Source of the DNA: Pseudobdellovibrionaceae bacterium
Lineage (GTDB): Bacteria; Bdellovibrionota; Bdellovibrionia; Bdellovibrionales; JAMPXM01
Assembly (NCBI GenBank): GCA_021463345.1
Contig: JAJTYM010000016.1
Span: 1 to 64,000, forward strand
Direction: 5' to 3'
DNA: 64,000 bases
In this document: positions 1 to 9,798 of the stretch, in pieces
Position numbering within the stretch: position 1 is the stretch's first letter
How the letters are laid out: every line of letters begins with the position of its first letter
Made by a program: the position numbers and the translations under genes
The notes under the pieces: model-generated
What the model was told of the DNA's origin: nothing
What the model saw: only the letters and a program-made list of their open reading frames with translations
The model's database searches: none

Positions 1-139
1 GATCCAAGTGGTCGACCCCGCATCCTTGCCCTCCTTGAGCAAGAATAGCGTAAATCATCAGCCTCGAATTGGTAGCCTTATTTAAGCAGGTATCAATAAG
101 TCATCCAGCCGACTTGCCCATCCTTCGCCCATCCGATGT

Positions 140-358
140 TCAATAGGCATGCCAGCCGTTTTCATCCTGGCGCATGAAATCCTTGGTCGACGACGGCAAC
201 AGCAACGAGATCAGCAAGTGCTGCGAGTCGATCCGTTGCATCTGAAGGCCCTCGAACTTGCCGGCTCGAACGTCTTTGATTTTTGCATGCTTCAGCGGCA
301 AACGAGACTTGCGTGAGTGAATGCGAGCAATGCCCGGCGGCAATTCAACGAGAGACAT
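140..358 (-). CDS. hypothetical small basic protein (72 aa)
   Basis: A 72-residue reading frame starting MSLVELPPGIARIHSRKSRL and ending DENGWHAY. I recognise no family. It is basic in its first half, with no membrane segment or signal peptide. The stretch is less GC-rich than most of the window. The upstream Shine-Dalgarno match is weak. A longer version of the frame runs back through fpg in antisense, but that part looks like a shadow, so I chose the ATG at 358. It is divergent from fpg. It may equally be non-coding. Confidence 0.3.
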   Translation of the reverse strand: MSLVELPPGIARIHSRKSRLPLKHAKIKDVRAGKFEGLQMQRIDSQHLLISLLLPSSTKDFMRQDENGWHAY

Positions 359-515
359 CGTTGCGCGCCGTGGGTTATACCGAAGGGCAGTTGCATGCCC
401 GGACTGAAAAAAACAGGCCTTGGGGTGTGAAAACCTCAATAAAGTCGCGGTTGACTTCGACAGGCATGCGATCGAGCGAGTCAAAACGATGACCAAATGC
501 AAGAGGATGGGTGAG

Positions 516-1334
516 GTGCCTGAACTACCAGAAGTCGAAACCGTGCGTCGTGGATTGGAGCGCCTGCTGGGCTCGACGGCCGTGATTCGAGCGATCAGGT
601 TGCAGAGGCCCGATATCCGTTTCCCGATCCCGAAAGAACTGCCGAGGAAACTCGCCCGGCAGCCCGTCACCGGGGTTCGCCGCCGAGCCAAGTACCTTTT
701 GATCGAGACGCCCGCCGGGATCCTGTTGAGCCATCTCGGGATGACCGGCACGTGGCGCCTGGTCGAACGCGGCGCCGAGGACAAGCACGATCATTGCTAC
801 CTCGACCTGGAAGACGGCCGTCGGTTCGCGTTCCGGGACCCCAGGCGTTTCGGTATCATCGATTGGATCGAAGCGGGCGGGGAGGCCGCGCACAGGAGGC
901 TCAAGGACCTCGGGCCCGAACCGCTCGGCGAGGCGTGGACCGAGGACTATCTCTGGCGCGCGTCGCGCGGGCGCAAGGTCGCCGTCAAGGTTTTCGTGAT
1001 GAACCAAAAAATCATCGTCGGCGTCGGGAACATCTACGCTTCCGAAGCCTTGTTCCGAGCGCGGATCCGGCCGGGGAGACCTTCCGGTCGGCTCACGCGT
1101 GCCGAATGCGGTCGCCTCGTCCTGGCTGTGCGCGAGGTTTTGAGCGAAGCGATCGCGGCCGGGGGCTCGACGATCTCGGACTTCAGGCACGCCGGCGGCT
1201 CCTCGGGTTATTTCCAGAACAGCTTTCGCGTCTACGATCGCGGGGGCGAGCCGTGCACGGCGTGCGGCGCGCAGTTGCGGGCGGGCGCGCTCGGCGGTCG
1301 AAGCACGTTCTGGTGCCCCCGGTGCCAAGCTTGA
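516..1334 (+). CDS. mutM: formamidopyrimidine-DNA glycosylase (Fpg/MutM)
   Basis: Base-excision repair enzyme that removes oxidised purines such as 8-oxoguanine and nicks the resulting AP site. I chose the GTG at 516, with AAGAGG about 9 bases upstream, because it puts the invariant Pro-Glu of PELPEVETVRRGL at positions 2-3. The Pro becomes the catalytic N-terminus after Met removal. The helix-two-turn-helix region reads VGNIYASEALF. The C-terminal zinc finger has CTAC and CPRC pairs with the conserved GRSTFWCPRCQ end. Length 272 aa is normal for the family. It converges on the large lipoprotein gene with a gap of only 24 bases. Confidence 0.96.
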   Translation: MPELPEVETVRRGLERLLGSTAVIRAIRLQRPDIRFPIPKELPRKLARQPVTGVRRRAKYLLIETPAGILLSHLGMTGTWRLVERGAEDKHDHCYLDLEDGRRFAFRDPRRFGIIDWIEAGGEAAHRRLKDLGPEPLGEAWTEDYLWRASRGRKVAVKVFVMNQKIIVGVGNIYASEALFRARIRPGRPSGRLTRAECGRLVLAVREVLSEAIAAGGSTISDFRHAGGSSGYFQNSFRVYDRGGEPCTACGAQLRAGALGGRSTFWCPRCQA

Positions 1335-1360
1335 CGGCCGGAGCGCGCGGGCGGGCCGTC
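1333..1360. terminator. possible bidirectional hairpin between convergent genes
   Basis: GACGGCC (1333-1339) pairs with GGCCGTC (1354-1360) across a 14-base GC-rich loop. It spans the stop codons of the convergent mutM and lipoprotein genes. There is no clear T-run on either side, so intrinsic termination is only possible. Confidence 0.35.
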
Positions 1361-4300
1361 AGGGGGTGTTCGGCAAGTTGAACCGGTAAATGATCCCGTT
1401 GTTGCCTGAAATAAACAGCGTCGAGTCGTCTTTCCAGGTGAATTGGTTCGCGCCGGCCGTGGCCCTGAAGCCTATGTTGTACATCGGCAAGAAATGGTTG
1501 GTCGCGCCGTCGCACCAGGATTTGCCGGAAGAGACATCCTTGCAATAAAGGCCTCCGGCTCCCCGATGGAACCAGACCTGGCGGCCGTTCGGCGTGACGG
1601 TCAAGTTGGAGATCTGAGAAGAACCGGTTGCCGCGTGAAGCGTCACCAACGCCGCCGTGGCGGCGTTGGTCGGGGTCGTGATGTAGCGGACCCGGGTCCC
1701 TTCGGAGAAGTAAAGGCGGTCCGTGTTCGCGTCGTAAGCGCTGTAGCAATCTCTTCCGCTCCCGCATTTGTACCACATCGTCGCGGTCGGGGCGTGGGGC
1801 GCGTCATCGACGGCTTCGAGAGACTGGGAGAATTTCGCCGTTCCTCCGAAAATTTTCGTCGTGGCCAAGGAAGCGAAGTCCAACGCCTTTATGGTCACGT
1901 TCGGATCCGTGCCCGAACCGACGTCCGCGTGCGCCCCGCCGATGGCGAAAAAAGTCTGGCCTTTGAGGGCTATGTTCGTGATCGTCCCGTAGGCGTACAT
2001 CCTGGCGGTCGTCGGGTCCGCGCCCTCGGCCAGCGTGTGCCAATACGCCGAGCCGGTCGTTTTGTGCTCGATCTGCCTGCTCGCGTTGATCTTGATGAGT
2101 TGATAGTTCGCCCGCATCCATGGCAGGCCCGTATCGTCGAACATGAGCGAGTGGCCATCCCCTCCGGCGTAGGCGGGGCCCATCGACCCGCTTTTGCCGA
2201 TCACGTCACCGTCGGAGAAGGTCGCGGCCAGCCGATTCTGGCTGCCCCAGAGAGTCTGGGTCAGGCCGCTCACCGGATGGATGTAGTTGAACGAGACTCC
2301 CGATCTCTCCATGAAGTAAAGGCCTTCGGGAAACGCCGTTTTGTTCGGGGCGGCGGCGTTTTTGTAGTAGATCCCGGTGATGTTCCCTCTGAGCAGCCCC
2401 TTGTGCTTCTCATCGCCGTAGAGGGGGAGGCTGCCCATCAGGGTTTGAGCCTTGTTTTGCGAATCGAAAAAGCGAATGGAATAGTTGCTTGCGCTGTTCG
2501 AGACGGCCCCGTCGGAGAAGAAGATCTGCCCGTTGCCGGCGGCCGCCTTGATGTCGGCGGCCCCGCAGTAGTTTGAGATGGAGGCGCCATCGGAGTTGCA
2601 GCCGACGGCCGTTGAGTCGCCGTTGAACCAGGGAGTCGTGACTTCCCCGCCGTTGCCCGCCAGGGAGGGCGTGGTGATCGAAATCCCGCCCGTCGAATTC
2701 GAAGAATAGAGTTTCCCGTTGGATGCGTTGTAGTAGAGCCAGGCCGTCCTTCGGGGCGCCGGCATGTTCGCCGAATGGATGATGCCGTTGAGGATTTTGA
2801 ATTTTTCGTTGTTGGTCGCGACGTAGATCGTCTGCCCGCGATTCCATGCCGCTATGCTGGACAGGCTCGGGTAAGTGAAGCCGCCGATGGTGGAGCCGGT
2901 CGCGGGGACCCCGTAAACGGACAGGGCGCTCCTCGTGCAATTCCCGGCCACGTCGATGACCGTCCCCGGGCTTCCGTCGGCGTTCTGGGTCAGCTTGTGG
3001 ATCTTCTTCCCTGACGTGTTCCGATTGACGGGGGAGCCTCCGCACCAAGTGAAGAAATAAAGGGAATCCTCTTCGTCGAACGAGAAGCCGCCTTCCGCCG
3101 TTCCCATCGTCAGGGGAGGGGAGCCGCCGGACGTCGCGTAACCGCCGCCGAGATATTTCCGAACCTGACCTCCATCGAAGTCGATCTGGTAGATTTCCCT
3201 TCTGTCATCCGTGATATGCCTCGCGATATAAAGGCGCCCGTGGCTGTCGAAATGCAGGTTCGCCCCGGTTTGTATCTCAAACAGGGGCGCCGCGGGCAGA
3301 GGGCCTTGATCCGGGAGGTTGTTGGTTCCGTGTTTCATCACGGTCGACACGATGCCGGTCTTCGAATCCAGCTTCCTGAGCCCGTAGGCGCAATCCGCGG
3401 CGTAGACGTCGCCGCTCTTCGGATTGACGGCGAACATGGCCCCGTAGGGATCGCAGAAGAGGGCGGCCGCTTTGCCGGTGCTCCCGTCGCCTCTATCCGT
3501 GGAGCCAGCGTAGACCGACCAGTTCGGCAAGTTCAGCACTTCAGACATGGCGGGCATGCTGATCCCGCCCGACATGTCTTTCGCGACCGCTCTTATCCTG
3601 AAATAACCGGAGGTCGGAGCGGACCAAAAGGTGATGCCGCCCGCGGCGCTTTTCGGGTTCCCCGAAGCGCCGCCGAGCCAAGTCATATCGGATTGCTTCG
3701 AGATGTCCCGACCCGTCACGATGTCTTTCCAGGTCGAGTTGTCCGTCGTGTACGCGACGCTGATCGGATTGTCGCTGAGCCCCTCGGTGTCGGAAACGGA
3801 GTAAAGGATCGTCATCTCCTGCCCCGAACCGATGCCGATCGTCGCGCCGTCGCTGGTCCGTGAAGCCGATAGGCTGGCGAACTCGGGGGGGTTGCCGAGC
3901 TGAAAGTTGATCGAATCCGTATCCACGCCATCGGTCCCCTGAGCGGGGTTTATGACGCTCACGTTGCCGGCTTGGTCCTTGGCCCAGACGCAAACTTTCT
4001 TCGTCCCGTCGACGGGGGAGGCCGAGAAGCCCGCGCCCTGCGCGGAGCCGGGGTAGGGAAGCCACTTGTCATCCGCGAATTCCGATTGGCAGCTCCCAGT
4101 CCCGATGTTCGCGTTGCTGAGGCGGATCGATATTTGCGCCGCGGGGGAGGCGTTATCCGTGATATCCGCTTTGATGCTCAGCAGGGCCGTGCCGGCGTAG
4201 GCGGCGCCGTCGTTGATGTCGGTGGACGCGACGACCGGCGGGGTGCTGTCCACTGAAAAGGCCGTGTCGGTGGCGGCGGCCGAGACGTTGCCCGCTTGAT

Positions 4301-6413
4301 CCTTGGCCGTCACCCGGATTTTCATCGCGTCACTGTCGATCGCGGGGATGGTCCATGCCTCCGCGCCGTCGTTGGCGGTCGAAGCGGTGATCGTGGTCCA
4401 CGTGCCTCCGCCGTCGACGGAGTAGGAGAGCGCGATCGGATCGGGACCCAGACCGGAGCCGTCGTCCGCCGCCGTCCACGTGATGGTCCGCTGGCTTCCG
4501 CCTTTGTGCGGCCCAGCGGCGAATCCTCCCAGCGAGACGGAGGGGCCCGTCTGGTCAAGGACCATGCCCGCGCTGCCGGGGAGAGACACGTTGCCGACGG
4601 CGTCTTTCGCGTAGGCATAAATGATTTTAGTTCCATCCCCGGGTTGAACCGATCCGGTCATCGATGCCGCGCAGGCCCGCCAACCCTCGTCGTCCGGAAG
4701 CGGCGGGGACGCGGAACTCGACAGGAAAATCCCGGCGTGATCGGGATCGCACGAGACGGAAAGCGCGATGGCGGTGGATTTCGAGTGCTGTGCCGACGTC
4801 CTGGCGATCGCCGGTGGATCCGGGGGCGTCGAGTCGATTTCGAAGGCGTCGGTCGAGATCGTCGATCCCGAGAGACCCGCCCGGTCCGTCATCGTGACCC
4901 GGATCCTGGCTGACGGCGTGTTCGCGGCCGGAGCCGGCCAAACATAGGAGCCCGTGTTCGCGACGGCTGGAGCGATCACCGCCCATGAGTCCCCATCGTC
5001 GAGTGAGTACGCGAGGGCGATCGGGTTCGCCGCGGGGTTCAGTTCCGTCGCCGCCCAGGAGATCACGGCGTCGGAACCGCCTTTGATCACGCCGCCTCCG
5101 TTCAGGCTCGTCAGCGACACGACGGGATTCGTCCGGTCGAGCGTGACAATCGCGTCCTTGGACGTCAGCGAGATGCGCCCCGAGCTGTCCATGGCCCAAA
5201 GCCTCAGGGTCCTCTTCCCTTCCACGCCGGACAGGGTGATGGGGATGTCCTGGTGCGCCGCTTGCGCGCAATCGATGCCGTATGAAGAGGGGAGGAGCGG
5301 CGGGATCGAAAAAGACGGGAAATCGTCTTCCACAAGGGCCAAACGGGAGAAGCTCTTGCAACCATGAGGAACCCCGTCGACGATGGGGCCGGTCGTCATT
5401 CGGACCAACGCGCTCAGGCTGGGCGAAACGGGCGGGGAAACGAGGGAAACGTTCGGGGCGGCGGCGGGGACGGTGTCCGCGATTGAAATTGAAAAGGCTT
5501 GCTGGGTGTAAGGCTTCGTCGTGTCGACGCCCCCGGTCCCGTCGTTCCGGCCGACGAAGAGCTGGAGCGTTTTGTCGCCCTGTGAATTCGCGCTCGGCGC
5601 GTAGGACCAATTGGCCGAGCTGGCGAGCGTCGCCGATCCGATTTTCCACGCATACGCGATCTCGTACGTCGCCGACCAGTGAACGGCCTGAACCGAGACG
5701 GGGCGTGATGCCTCCTCGTCAAAACTCGCCGGGACGCTCGTCGAGCGGATCTCCGGCACGGCGTCGTTCAAGACATGGGGGGCGACGCCGAACGTCGACT
5801 GGAATCTCTCCTTCAAGGCGGGGTCCGCGTTGAGAGCTGAGAATGCGGCTGTTATCGACGGCGCCGATTCGAGGGCCCGGTGAAACCCCGTCCAGCCGCT
5901 CGCCGTCATCGATCGCGCTTGCTGCGAGGCGGGGGATTGGGAGAGCCACGTCATGATGGTCGTGCCGTTGTCCAGCACCTGATCCGTGTTGCCGGTGACG
6001 TATCTCCGCAGAAGCGAAGGGCCGCAGGTCACTTCGATGAGGTATCTCGTTTCGGCCGGGGCGGTCGGGAGTTCGACGCCGAGCTTTCTGAGCCCGCCAA
6101 GCGCGAAGTTCCCGGCCCCGTCGACGACGGCTTCGGTGATCTTTTCCGATTTTTTGCCTTGAGCGTCGAGCCCGTGGAGCGAGACCTTCGCGCCCGCGCA
6201 GGGAGGAGTCGCGGGAGTCGAGCTGGCGCTTGGCGCGCTCGCGATCGTTCCCGTGATGCTGTCGCTCGCCGCGCCCAAGAATTCGAACGATAGGTCTTTG
6301 GGTTGGCATCCGGACGAGAAGACGGCGAAGATCACCAAAGCGCCGGCGCGTCGCCGCCCGGCTCGGGGCCGTATCGGATCGGACTCAGGGGTGGCCAGTT
6401 GACGTTCAGACAT
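1359..6413 (-). CDS. very large surface lipoprotein with Ig-like repeats and a C-terminal propeller-like region (1684 aa)
   Basis: The N-terminus is a lipoprotein signal with a short hydrophobic stretch (ALVIFAVFSSGC) and lipobox Cys at about residue 36. Residues about 280-990 hold Ig-like beta-sandwich units, often ending in DQAGNVS or DRAG followed by DSTPP. At least two units share the pattern GG(S)..TWTAAD..SGLGPDPIALSYSVDGG. Residues about 1000-1684 have NHL/SMP-like strands such as NPKSGDVYAADCAYGLRKLD and GRLYIARHITDD, suggesting a beta-propeller. No catalytic motif is visible. It probably binds a ligand or matrix at the cell surface. It is divergent from the LysM barrel gene with about 100 bases between starts. 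Confidence 0.85.
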   Translation of the reverse strand: MSERQLATPESDPIRPRAGRRRAGALVIFAVFSSGCQPKDLSFEFLGAASDSITGTIASAPSASSTPATPPCAGAKVSLHGLDAQGKKSEKITEAVVDGAGNFALGGLRKLGVELPTAPAETRYLIEVTCGPSLLRRYVTGNTDQVLDNGTTIMTWLSQSPASQQARSMTASGWTGFHRALESAPSITAAFSALNADPALKERFQSTFGVAPHVLNDAVPEIRSTSVPASFDEEASRPVSVQAVHWSATYEIAYAWKIGSATLASSANWSYAPSANSQGDKTLQLFVGRNDGTGGVDTTKPYTQQAFSISIADTVPAAAPNVSLVSPPVSPSLSALVRMTTGPIVDGVPHGCKSFSRLALVEDDFPSFSIPPLLPSSYGIDCAQAAHQDIPITLSGVEGKRTLRLWAMDSSGRISLTSKDAIVTLDRTNPVVSLTSLNGGGVIKGGSDAVISWAATELNPAANPIALAYSLDDGDSWAVIAPAVANTGSYVWPAPAANTPSARIRVTMTDRAGLSGSTISTDAFEIDSTPPDPPAIARTSAQHSKSTAIALSVSCDPDHAGIFLSSSASPPLPDDEGWRACAASMTGSVQPGDGTKIIYAYAKDAVGNVSLPGSAGMVLDQTGPSVSLGGFAAGPHKGGSQRTITWTAADDGSGLGPDPIALSYSVDGGGTWTTITASTANDGAEAWTIPAIDSDAMKIRVTAKDQAGNVSAAATDTAFSVDSTPPVVASTDINDGAAYAGTALLSIKADITDNASPAAQISIRLSNANIGTGSCQSEFADDKWLPYPGSAQGAGFSASPVDGTKKVCVWAKDQAGNVSVINPAQGTDGVDTDSINFQLGNPPEFASLSASRTSDGATIGIGSGQEMTILYSVSDTEGLSDNPISVAYTTDNSTWKDIVTGRDISKQSDMTWLGGASGNPKSAAGGITFWSAPTSGYFRIRAVAKDMSGGISMPAMSEVLNLPNWSVYAGSTDRGDGSTGKAAALFCDPYGAMFAVNPKSGDVYAADCAYGLRKLDSKTGIVSTVMKHGTNNLPDQGPLPAAPLFEIQTGANLHFDSHGRLYIARHITDDRREIYQIDFDGGQVRKYLGGGYATSGGSPPLTMGTAEGGFSFDEEDSLYFFTWCGGSPVNRNTSGKKIHKLTQNADGSPGTVIDVAGNCTRSALSVYGVPATGSTIGGFTYPSLSSIAAWNRGQTIYVATNNEKFKILNGIIHSANMPAPRRTAWLYYNASNGKLYSSNSTGGISITTPSLAGNGGEVTTPWFNGDSTAVGCNSDGASISNYCGAADIKAAAGNGQIFFSDGAVSNSASNYSIRFFDSQNKAQTLMGSLPLYGDEKHKGLLRGNITGIYYKNAAAPNKTAFPEGLYFMERSGVSFNYIHPVSGLTQTLWGSQNRLAATFSDGDVIGKSGSMGPAYAGGDGHSLMFDDTGLPWMRANYQLIKINASRQIEHKTTGSAYWHTLAEGADPTTARMYAYGTITNIALKGQTFFAIGGAHADVGSGTDPNVTIKALDFASLATTKIFGGTAKFSQSLEAVDDAPHAPTATMWYKCGSGRDCYSAYDANTDRLYFSEGTRVRYITTPTNAATAALVTLHAATGSSQISNLTVTPNGRQVWFHRGAGGLYCKDVSSGKSWCDGATNHFLPMYNIGFRATAGANQFTWKDDSTLFISGNNGIIYRFNLPNTP

Positions 6414-6449
6414 GATGAACTCATCGGTATTTCTCGAATCCTCTTGACC

Positions 6450-6478
6450 TTACCCGAGCGCAATTTCGCTCCTAGACT
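6450..6478 (+). promoter_or_regulatory. possible sigma70-type promoter for the LysM barrel gene
   Basis: TTACCC (6450-6455) and TAGACT (6473-6478) lie 17 bases apart in the spacer between divergent starts. This would give a leader of roughly 30 bases before the ATG at 6516. Neither box is a strong match. Confidence 0.25.
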
Positions 6479-6515
6479 CAACCTGAGACGGCATCAGGTC
6501 GATGATGGCGGGAGC

Positions 6516-7673
6516 ATGGCATCGTCGCTCGTTCGCCGTTTCAAATTGAGTTTAGCGACCGCCGCCCTGGCGCTGTTCGGAACGTCTTTCGCAGCGGCCG
6601 CCGCCGAGCGGATGTACGTCTACATTGTGAGGCCGGGCGACACGGCGTCGTTCCTCCTGCACAGGAGCGGCCTGGTCCCGATCTATCGCAAAGGCGGGTA
6701 CCTCCGTAAGCTGAAAAAGCTGAACCCTTCGATTCATGACATGGATTTAATTTACCCGGGCCAGAGAATTTACTTCAGCGATGAGTTCGTCGGCCCGGCC
6801 CTAGGTGGGGGCGTCATCGCTGTCACGCCCGAGAATGAAATTCGCTTTTTGAGCTCGGAAGAGTCGGAGGGCGCGCCATCTGAGCACCTGTTAGAAGGGG
6901 AAGATGCGCAGGAGGAGGCCGCAGAGAGGGCGGAGGCGCCAGCGCCTGTCCCACCGCCGGCGGATTCGGCGGGGTCGAAGTCGAGAAAGACGCTGAGCTT
7001 GGGAGTGGGAGCGACTTATCTGGCATTCGCCCAGAATGGGTCCGGGATACGGAATTTGGAGTACGCCAGCGTCGGCTCTCCCAGTTTTTCCCTGCAAGGG
7101 GAGATCGAGTGGGCGGGTGGATACGGGATCGTTGGGGCCGCTGGATTTTATCCCGGGGAATTGAGGTCGCGGAACTCGACCTTGTTGAACAAAGAGTTCC
7201 TTTGGGAGACGAAAAGCTTCGAGTTGACCGCGAGGCTGGGTCGACGTTACGCGGATCCCGGCCGCTTGAGAGCTCGCCTCGGGATTCAGCACCATCGTTT
7301 GCCTTATCTTCAATTCCCGCTCCTGGCGACGGCGGTGATCCGGAGCAGCGGCGTCTACAACGCGACGATCGGACTGGACTACCAGAGAAAGCTGAGCGAG
7401 GACTGGCTTGCGGAAGGGCTGATCCGCTATCAGGCGCTCCTTCAGCAAAGCGCCCCGGGCGGTCAGTTCAAGCTTGAAGACCGCTTCGCGTTCGACGGGT
7501 CGATAGGTCTGAAAAGACGTTTCGCGAACCGACTCGCCATAGGAGCCTACTGGTACGGCCAATGGCTGGAGTTCGACTACTCGGGTGAAAACGCGGCCAT
7601 AGGATTGGTCGACGTCGGCGCGAGCCGGTTTTTCTTCTCCAACATCGAGTTGCGGCTTTGTTATGACTTCTGA
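6516..7673 (+). CDS. LysM-domain outer-membrane beta-barrel protein (385 aa)
   Basis: A signal peptide covers residues 1-30 (LSLATAALALFGTSFAAAAA). A LysM-like segment follows at about 33-85 (YIVRPGDTASFLL...LNPSIHDMDLIYPGQRIYF), a fold that binds peptidoglycan glycan. An acidic, Ala/Pro-rich linker runs from about 105 to 150. The rest alternates like outer-membrane strands and ends in LRLCYDF, a terminal aromatic residue of the type recognised by the BAM complex. The arrangement implies a barrel tethered to the cell wall. The ATG at 6516 has GGGAG very close upstream. It is divergent from the giant lipoprotein gene, so a joint envelope role is plausible. Confidence 0.82.
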   Translation: MASSLVRRFKLSLATAALALFGTSFAAAAAERMYVYIVRPGDTASFLLHRSGLVPIYRKGGYLRKLKKLNPSIHDMDLIYPGQRIYFSDEFVGPALGGGVIAVTPENEIRFLSSEESEGAPSEHLLEGEDAQEEAAERAEAPAPVPPPADSAGSKSRKTLSLGVGATYLAFAQNGSGIRNLEYASVGSPSFSLQGEIEWAGGYGIVGAAGFYPGELRSRNSTLLNKEFLWETKSFELTARLGRRYADPGRLRARLGIQHHRLPYLQFPLLATAVIRSSGVYNATIGLDYQRKLSEDWLAEGLIRYQALLQQSAPGGQFKLEDRFAFDGSIGLKRRFANRLAIGAYWYGQWLEFDYSGENAAIGLVDVGASRFFFSNIELRLCYDF

Positions 7674-7693
7674 AGCGGGGCTCCGCGGCCGGC

Positions 7694-8656
7694 TCAGGGG
7701 TTTTCGTCAAGCGCCCTCAGGGATCCCGTGAAATCATCGGGCAGCCGCGCTTCCAAGCGGAGTTCGGCGCCGGTGACGGGGTGGCGCAGTGCGAGCGTTT
7801 TCGCGTGCAGCATGCAGCGGGGCGCCCGTCGCGCGAGCGCGGGAGCCGCGTAGAGCGCGTCGCCGAGGATCGGCAGGCCGGAGTCGGCCAGGTGCACGCG
7901 GATCTGGTGCATGCGCCCCGTGAGCGGCCGGGCTTCGATGAGCCATCCCCTCGCCCGCCTCGTCAGGACGGTGAACCCCGTTTCGGCCAGAGCGCCGCCG
8001 GATCGCGTCGCCGTCATTTTCGCCCTGCGCCCGTCGTCGCTCTTGCGCAGGAAGTTGCGCACTCGCCAGGAGGCGTCGGCGAGAGGTTCGCGCGGCGGCG
8101 CCGTGATCGCGACGTATGTTTTCATGATCCTGTGGCCGGCGATCTGTTCGGCGAGGCCTTTGTTGGCGCGCCGGCTTTTCGCGAACACGATCACGCCGCT
8201 CGTTTCGCGGTCCAATCTGTGGTGCAGGCCCGCGTAAGGTTCGCCCCCGCGCGCGCGCAAGTGGTCCTCGACCGCGCGGAGCAGGTTGTGGCGCCGGGCG
8301 TCCACCGTCGGCTGCGTCGGCAGCCCCGCCGGCTTGTCGATCGCGATGAGGTCGTCGTCCTCGAAAACAACGGCTTCAGGCGTAATGGTCCAGCCGTCCA
8401 CGCGCCGCGAAGCGGGGAGACGCAGCTCGATTCTTTCGCCCTCGCGAAGCGTGTGCTCCACGCGCGTGACGCATCGGCCTTCGACGAAGACCGAGCCTTC
8501 CTCGATGCGGGTCTTCGCTTGGCGCCGGGACAGGTCCAGTTCCTGGCCGAACCGACGGGCGAGATAGGCGTCCAGCCTCAGGCCGTCGCCCGCGGCGTCG
8601 ACGGCGGACGCGAGAGATTCGATGGGTGTCGGCTTCGGGTCCCTTGGCATCGTCAC
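7694..8656 (-). CDS. RluA-family 23S rRNA/tRNA pseudouridine synthase
   Basis: Converts uridine to pseudouridine in RNA. An N-terminal S4 RNA-binding region lies at about 25-85 (LDAYLARRF...RIEEGSVFVEG). The catalytic domain carries the signature HHRLDRETSGVIVFAKS with its catalytic Asp, then RPLTGRMHQIRVHLA near the C-terminus. The 320-aa length fits RluA/RluC/RluD. Which uridine it modifies cannot be read from sequence. The start is GTG at 8656, or ATG two codons later; GGAG lies about 8 bases upstream. It is divergent from the M14-like gene. Confidence 0.93.
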   Translation of the reverse strand: MTMPRDPKPTPIESLASAVDAAGDGLRLDAYLARRFGQELDLSRRQAKTRIEEGSVFVEGRCVTRVEHTLREGERIELRLPASRRVDGWTITPEAVVFEDDDLIAIDKPAGLPTQPTVDARRHNLLRAVEDHLRARGGEPYAGLHHRLDRETSGVIVFAKSRRANKGLAEQIAGHRIMKTYVAITAPPREPLADASWRVRNFLRKSDDGRRAKMTATRSGGALAETGFTVLTRRARGWLIEARPLTGRMHQIRVHLADSGLPILGDALYAAPALARRAPRCMLHAKTLALRHPVTGAELRLEARLPDDFTGSLRALDENP

Positions 8657-8757
8657 GGATGGAACTCCGGTTCCGGCTCTCTGTCACGGACTCCGAGCGG
8701 GTTGCGGCGTTTGAGAAAAATCTCTAAGCTTGAGATCTCTAGGCTTGGGGACGTGTT

Positions 8758-9798
8758 ATGACGACGGCGATCCAGCAGCGCAAACTTCCGGAATTGACCA
8801 CGCTCGAACGGGTGTTGAAGCAACTCGACGGGCAGGCGCGGGTGGAGACGCTGACCACCGTCACCCACGCGAACATGGATTTCCCGATCCATGGAGTCGT
8901 GCTCGGAGCCGAGGACCGCACGCTTCCCTGCCTCGGCATTTTCGGCGGCGTCCACGGGCTCGAGCGCATCGGCAGCGAGGTGGTGATCGCGTTCCTGCAG
9001 ACAATTTCGGAGATCCTCCGCTGGGACGAGACCTGGAAAGAGCGACTCAGGAAATCCCGCCTGATTTTCGTGCCGATCGTCAACCCGGTCGGCATGTTCC
9101 TGCGCCGCCGTTCGAACGGCAACGGCGTGGACCTGATGCGCAACGCGCCCGTCGAGGCCGATGAACCGCCCTGGATCCTGCTCGGCGGGCACACGATCTC
9201 GAGCCGGTTGCCCTGGTTCCGGGGGCGGGTCGGCGTCGAGGCCGACATGGAGGCCGAGTCGCGCGCGGTGGCCGCCTTCGTGCGCGAAGAGATGTTCCCC
9301 TCGCGGCTGAGTCTCGCCGTCGACGTGCATTCGGGGTTCGGCGCCGTGGACCGGCTGTGGTTCCCGTACGCCAAAAGCCGAAAGCCCCCGCCGCACCTGG
9401 CGGAAATCGCGGCCCTGAGGCGCCTTTTCGACCGCAGCTACCCGAACCATTTCTACAGGATCGAGCCGCAGGCGAAGCAGTACACCACGCACGGCGATCT
9501 CTGGGATTATCTCTACGATCAGCAGATGAAGGAGCGGTCGGGGCGGCTTTTCCTCCCGTGGACGCTCGAGCTCGGCTCGTGGCTATGGCTCAAGAAGAAC
9601 CCGCGCAACATGTTCTCCGCCCTCGGGGCTTTCAACCCGCTGCAGCCGCATCGCCTGCAGCGCATCTTGCGCCGGCACTTGACGCTCTTTGATTTCCTTC
9701 AGCGCGCGCTCCTGAGCCCCGAAGGATGGACGAACCTAGGCGATGACGCCAAACGCCAGCTGATCGCCAAAGCGACGGAGGTTTGGTATGGCCGCTGA
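8758..9798 (+). CDS. M14-like zinc peptidase/deacylase (346 aa)
   Basis: Motifs fit the zinc carboxypeptidase/succinylglutamate-desuccinylase fold: GIFGGVHGLERIGSE supplies the HxxE zinc ligands, FVPIVNPVGMF follows, and AVDVHSGFG gives the third His. A late TLELGSW could provide the catalytic Glu. There is no signal peptide, so it is probably cytoplasmic. The substrate is unknown; amide or peptide bonds of small cytoplasmic compounds are likely. Its last 11 bases overlap the next gene, so the two are probably translated together. Confidence 0.8.
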   Translation: MTTAIQQRKLPELTTLERVLKQLDGQARVETLTTVTHANMDFPIHGVVLGAEDRTLPCLGIFGGVHGLERIGSEVVIAFLQTISEILRWDETWKERLRKSRLIFVPIVNPVGMFLRRRSNGNGVDLMRNAPVEADEPPWILLGGHTISSRLPWFRGRVGVEADMEAESRAVAAFVREEMFPSRLSLAVDVHSGFGAVDRLWFPYAKSRKPPPHLAEIAALRRLFDRSYPNHFYRIEPQAKQYTTHGDLWDYLYDQQMKERSGRLFLPWTLELGSWLWLKKNPRNMFSALGAFNPLQPHRLQRILRRHLTLFDFLQRALLSPEGWTNLGDDAKRQLIAKATEVWYGR

